A DNA stretch of 64,000 nt from Thioclava indica (lineage in GTDB: Bacteria; Pseudomonadota; Alphaproteobacteria; Rhodobacterales; Rhodobacteraceae). Of the stretch, positions 63,385-64,000 are shown one piece after another. Every line of letters starts with the position of its first letter. Position 1 is the first letter of the stretch. A program made the position numbers and the translations under genes. Under the pieces are notes generated by a model. It was not told the origin of the DNA and did no database searches. It saw nothing but the letters and a program-made list of their open reading frames with translations. The stretch covers positions 1-64,000 of the forward strand of contig NZ_AUNB01000062.1 of the NCBI RefSeq assembly GCF_000714545.1, read 5' to 3'.

Positions 63385-64000
63385 ATGAACCAAATCAAGC
63401 GCCGCCTGTCCGCCCTCATGCTGGGGGTCGCCGCAACAGGGATGCTCGCCGGCCCCATTCAGGCCGAGACCGTCAAGCTGACGATCCTTGGCGTGGGCGA
63501 TATCTACAATTTCGACGGCGACGGCCATCGCGGCGGGTTTGCCCGCCTCAACGCGGTCGCCAAGAAAGAGCGCGCCGACAATCCCAACACTCTGTATGTT
63601 TTTGACGGCGATATGCTGTCGCCCTCGCTGCTATCGGGCATTGATGAAGGGCAGAACACGATTGATCTGACCAACCTCGTGCCGTTTGACATTGCGGTGC
63701 CGGGCAATCACGAGTTCGATTTCGGCCCCGAAAATTTCGCGCGCAAACAGGCGGGATCGAAATACCCTTGGGCCGCGATCAATGTCACACAGGCCGATGG
63801 CTCGCCCATTCAAGGGCTTGGCGGCGTTATGACCAAGGAAATCGCCGGTCTGAAAGTCGCGCTGATCCCCGTCGCGCAAGACACCACCCCCGAGGTCGCG
63901 AATTCCGGTGATCTGAAGTTTGAACCCACCGTCGACACCGCCATCGCGGCGGCCAAAAAGGCGCGCGAGGACGGGGCGGATCTGGTGATTGGCGTGGTGC
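63385..64000 (+). CDS. 5'-nucleotidase/metallophosphatase, 5' part only
   Basis: The frame runs off the right edge; 205 codons are present. A signal peptide (MNQIKRRLSALMLGVAATGM...) is followed by the metallophosphoesterase N-terminal blocks: 'ILGVGDIYNFDGDGHRGGFA', 'YVFDGDMLSPSLLSGIDEGQ' and 'VPGNHEFDFGPENFARK'. The first metal block reads DIY where many relatives have DxH; this variant occurs in some bacterial nucleotidases, so it need not mean inactivity. AGGAG precedes ATG. Periplasmic nucleotide or UDP-sugar hydrolysis is expected. Confidence 0.82.
   Translation, partial: MNQIKRRLSALMLGVAATGMLAGPIQAETVKLTILGVGDIYNFDGDGHRGGFARLNAVAKKERADNPNTLYVFDGDMLSPSLLSGIDEGQNTIDLTNLVPFDIAVPGNHEFDFGPENFARKQAGSKYPWAAINVTQADGSPIQGLGGVMTKEIAGLKVALIPVAQDTTPEVANSGDLKFEPTVDTAIAAAKKAREDGADLVIGVV

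Noticed and set aside
63385-64000. DIY instead of DxH in the nucleotidase metal motif as a loss of function
   Set aside because: The other metal motifs (GNHEFD) are intact and such a variant exists in the family as I recall it; the gene is also incomplete here.

Overview
The window is a contiguous piece of a chromosome of roughly 60% G+C, densely coding, and almost certainly from the Rhodobacterales (Alphaproteobacteria). The evidence is the gene families and their order. An sdhC-sdhD-sdhA-lipoprotein-lipoprotein-sdhB operon lies close to mesaconyl-CoA hydratase and malyl-CoA thioesterase genes of the ethylmalonyl-CoA pathway. These are followed by mdh and sucC-sucD-sucA-sucB-lpd. Other supporting traits are F0 genes with a split b/b' subunit, an aroK-aroB/xerD/CorC neighbourhood, PHA granule genes, BioMNY, ArsJ-type arsenic resistance and a Hint-domain protein. 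The species cannot be named from the sequence alone.

Layout. 1-1.2 kb: 5' end of a PHA synthase and a phasin. 1.07-4.3 kb: cytochrome bd oxidase (cydA, cydB, a CydX-like protein and a 34-aa membrane peptide) behind a consensus FNR box. 4.4-5.0 kb: a deletion scar joining a tauE 5' piece to an fmdE 3' piece. 5.1-10.4 kb: a glutamate decarboxylase acid-resistance cluster whose antiporter gene carries a frameshift. 10.4-13.1 kb: an FGGY-kinase remnant and a polar amino acid ABC transporter. 13.7-15.5 kb: biotin uptake (bioMNY). 15.7-21 kb: two small basic proteins, tRNA-Arg(CCG), aroB/aroK, two exported or membrane proteins and xerD. 21-25.5 kb: a CorC-like protein, then an arsenate operon (ArsR-ArsC fusion, GAPDH, ArsJ). 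25.6-29.9 kb: type I secretion ABC/HlyD pair plus a Wza-like lipoprotein. 30-35.4 kb: sugar kinase, nth, Hint protein, Ada-like methyltransferase, OmpA lipoprotein and a FadR/GntR regulator. 35.4-38.1 kb: the F0 ATP synthase operon. 38.3-43.4 kb: an ArsR regulator, a 58-aa protein and the sdh operon. 43.4-47.3 kb: mch, DUF1737, NnrU and mcl2, then a small secreted protein and an intact TauE. 47.4-59.3 kb: mdh, a glycosyltransferase and sucCDAB/lpd with embedded lipoprotein genes. 59.4-64 kb: thioesterase, panC/panB, an oligopeptide-type binding protein and the start of a 5'-nucleotidase.

How the genes work together. Central carbon and energy metabolism dominates. Succinate dehydrogenase, malate dehydrogenase, succinyl-CoA synthetase and 2-oxoglutarate dehydrogenase cover half of the TCA cycle. 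Mch and Mcl2 connect it to acetyl-CoA assimilation, while the F0 operon and bd oxidase complete respiration. The accessory islands (gad, ars, biotin and amino acid uptake, type I secretion) sit between these core blocks. Several show decay: the tauE/fmdE deletion, the gadC frameshift and the kinase remnant.

The most notable new signal is regulatory. Two copies of the 8-bp palindrome GTGATCAC, spaced exactly 21 bp apart, lie upstream of both sdhC and sucC, which suggests one unknown regulator shared by the two TCA operons. A second pattern is the insertion of two small lipoprotein genes into each of the two TCA clusters, at the sdhA/sdhB and sucD/sucA junctions.
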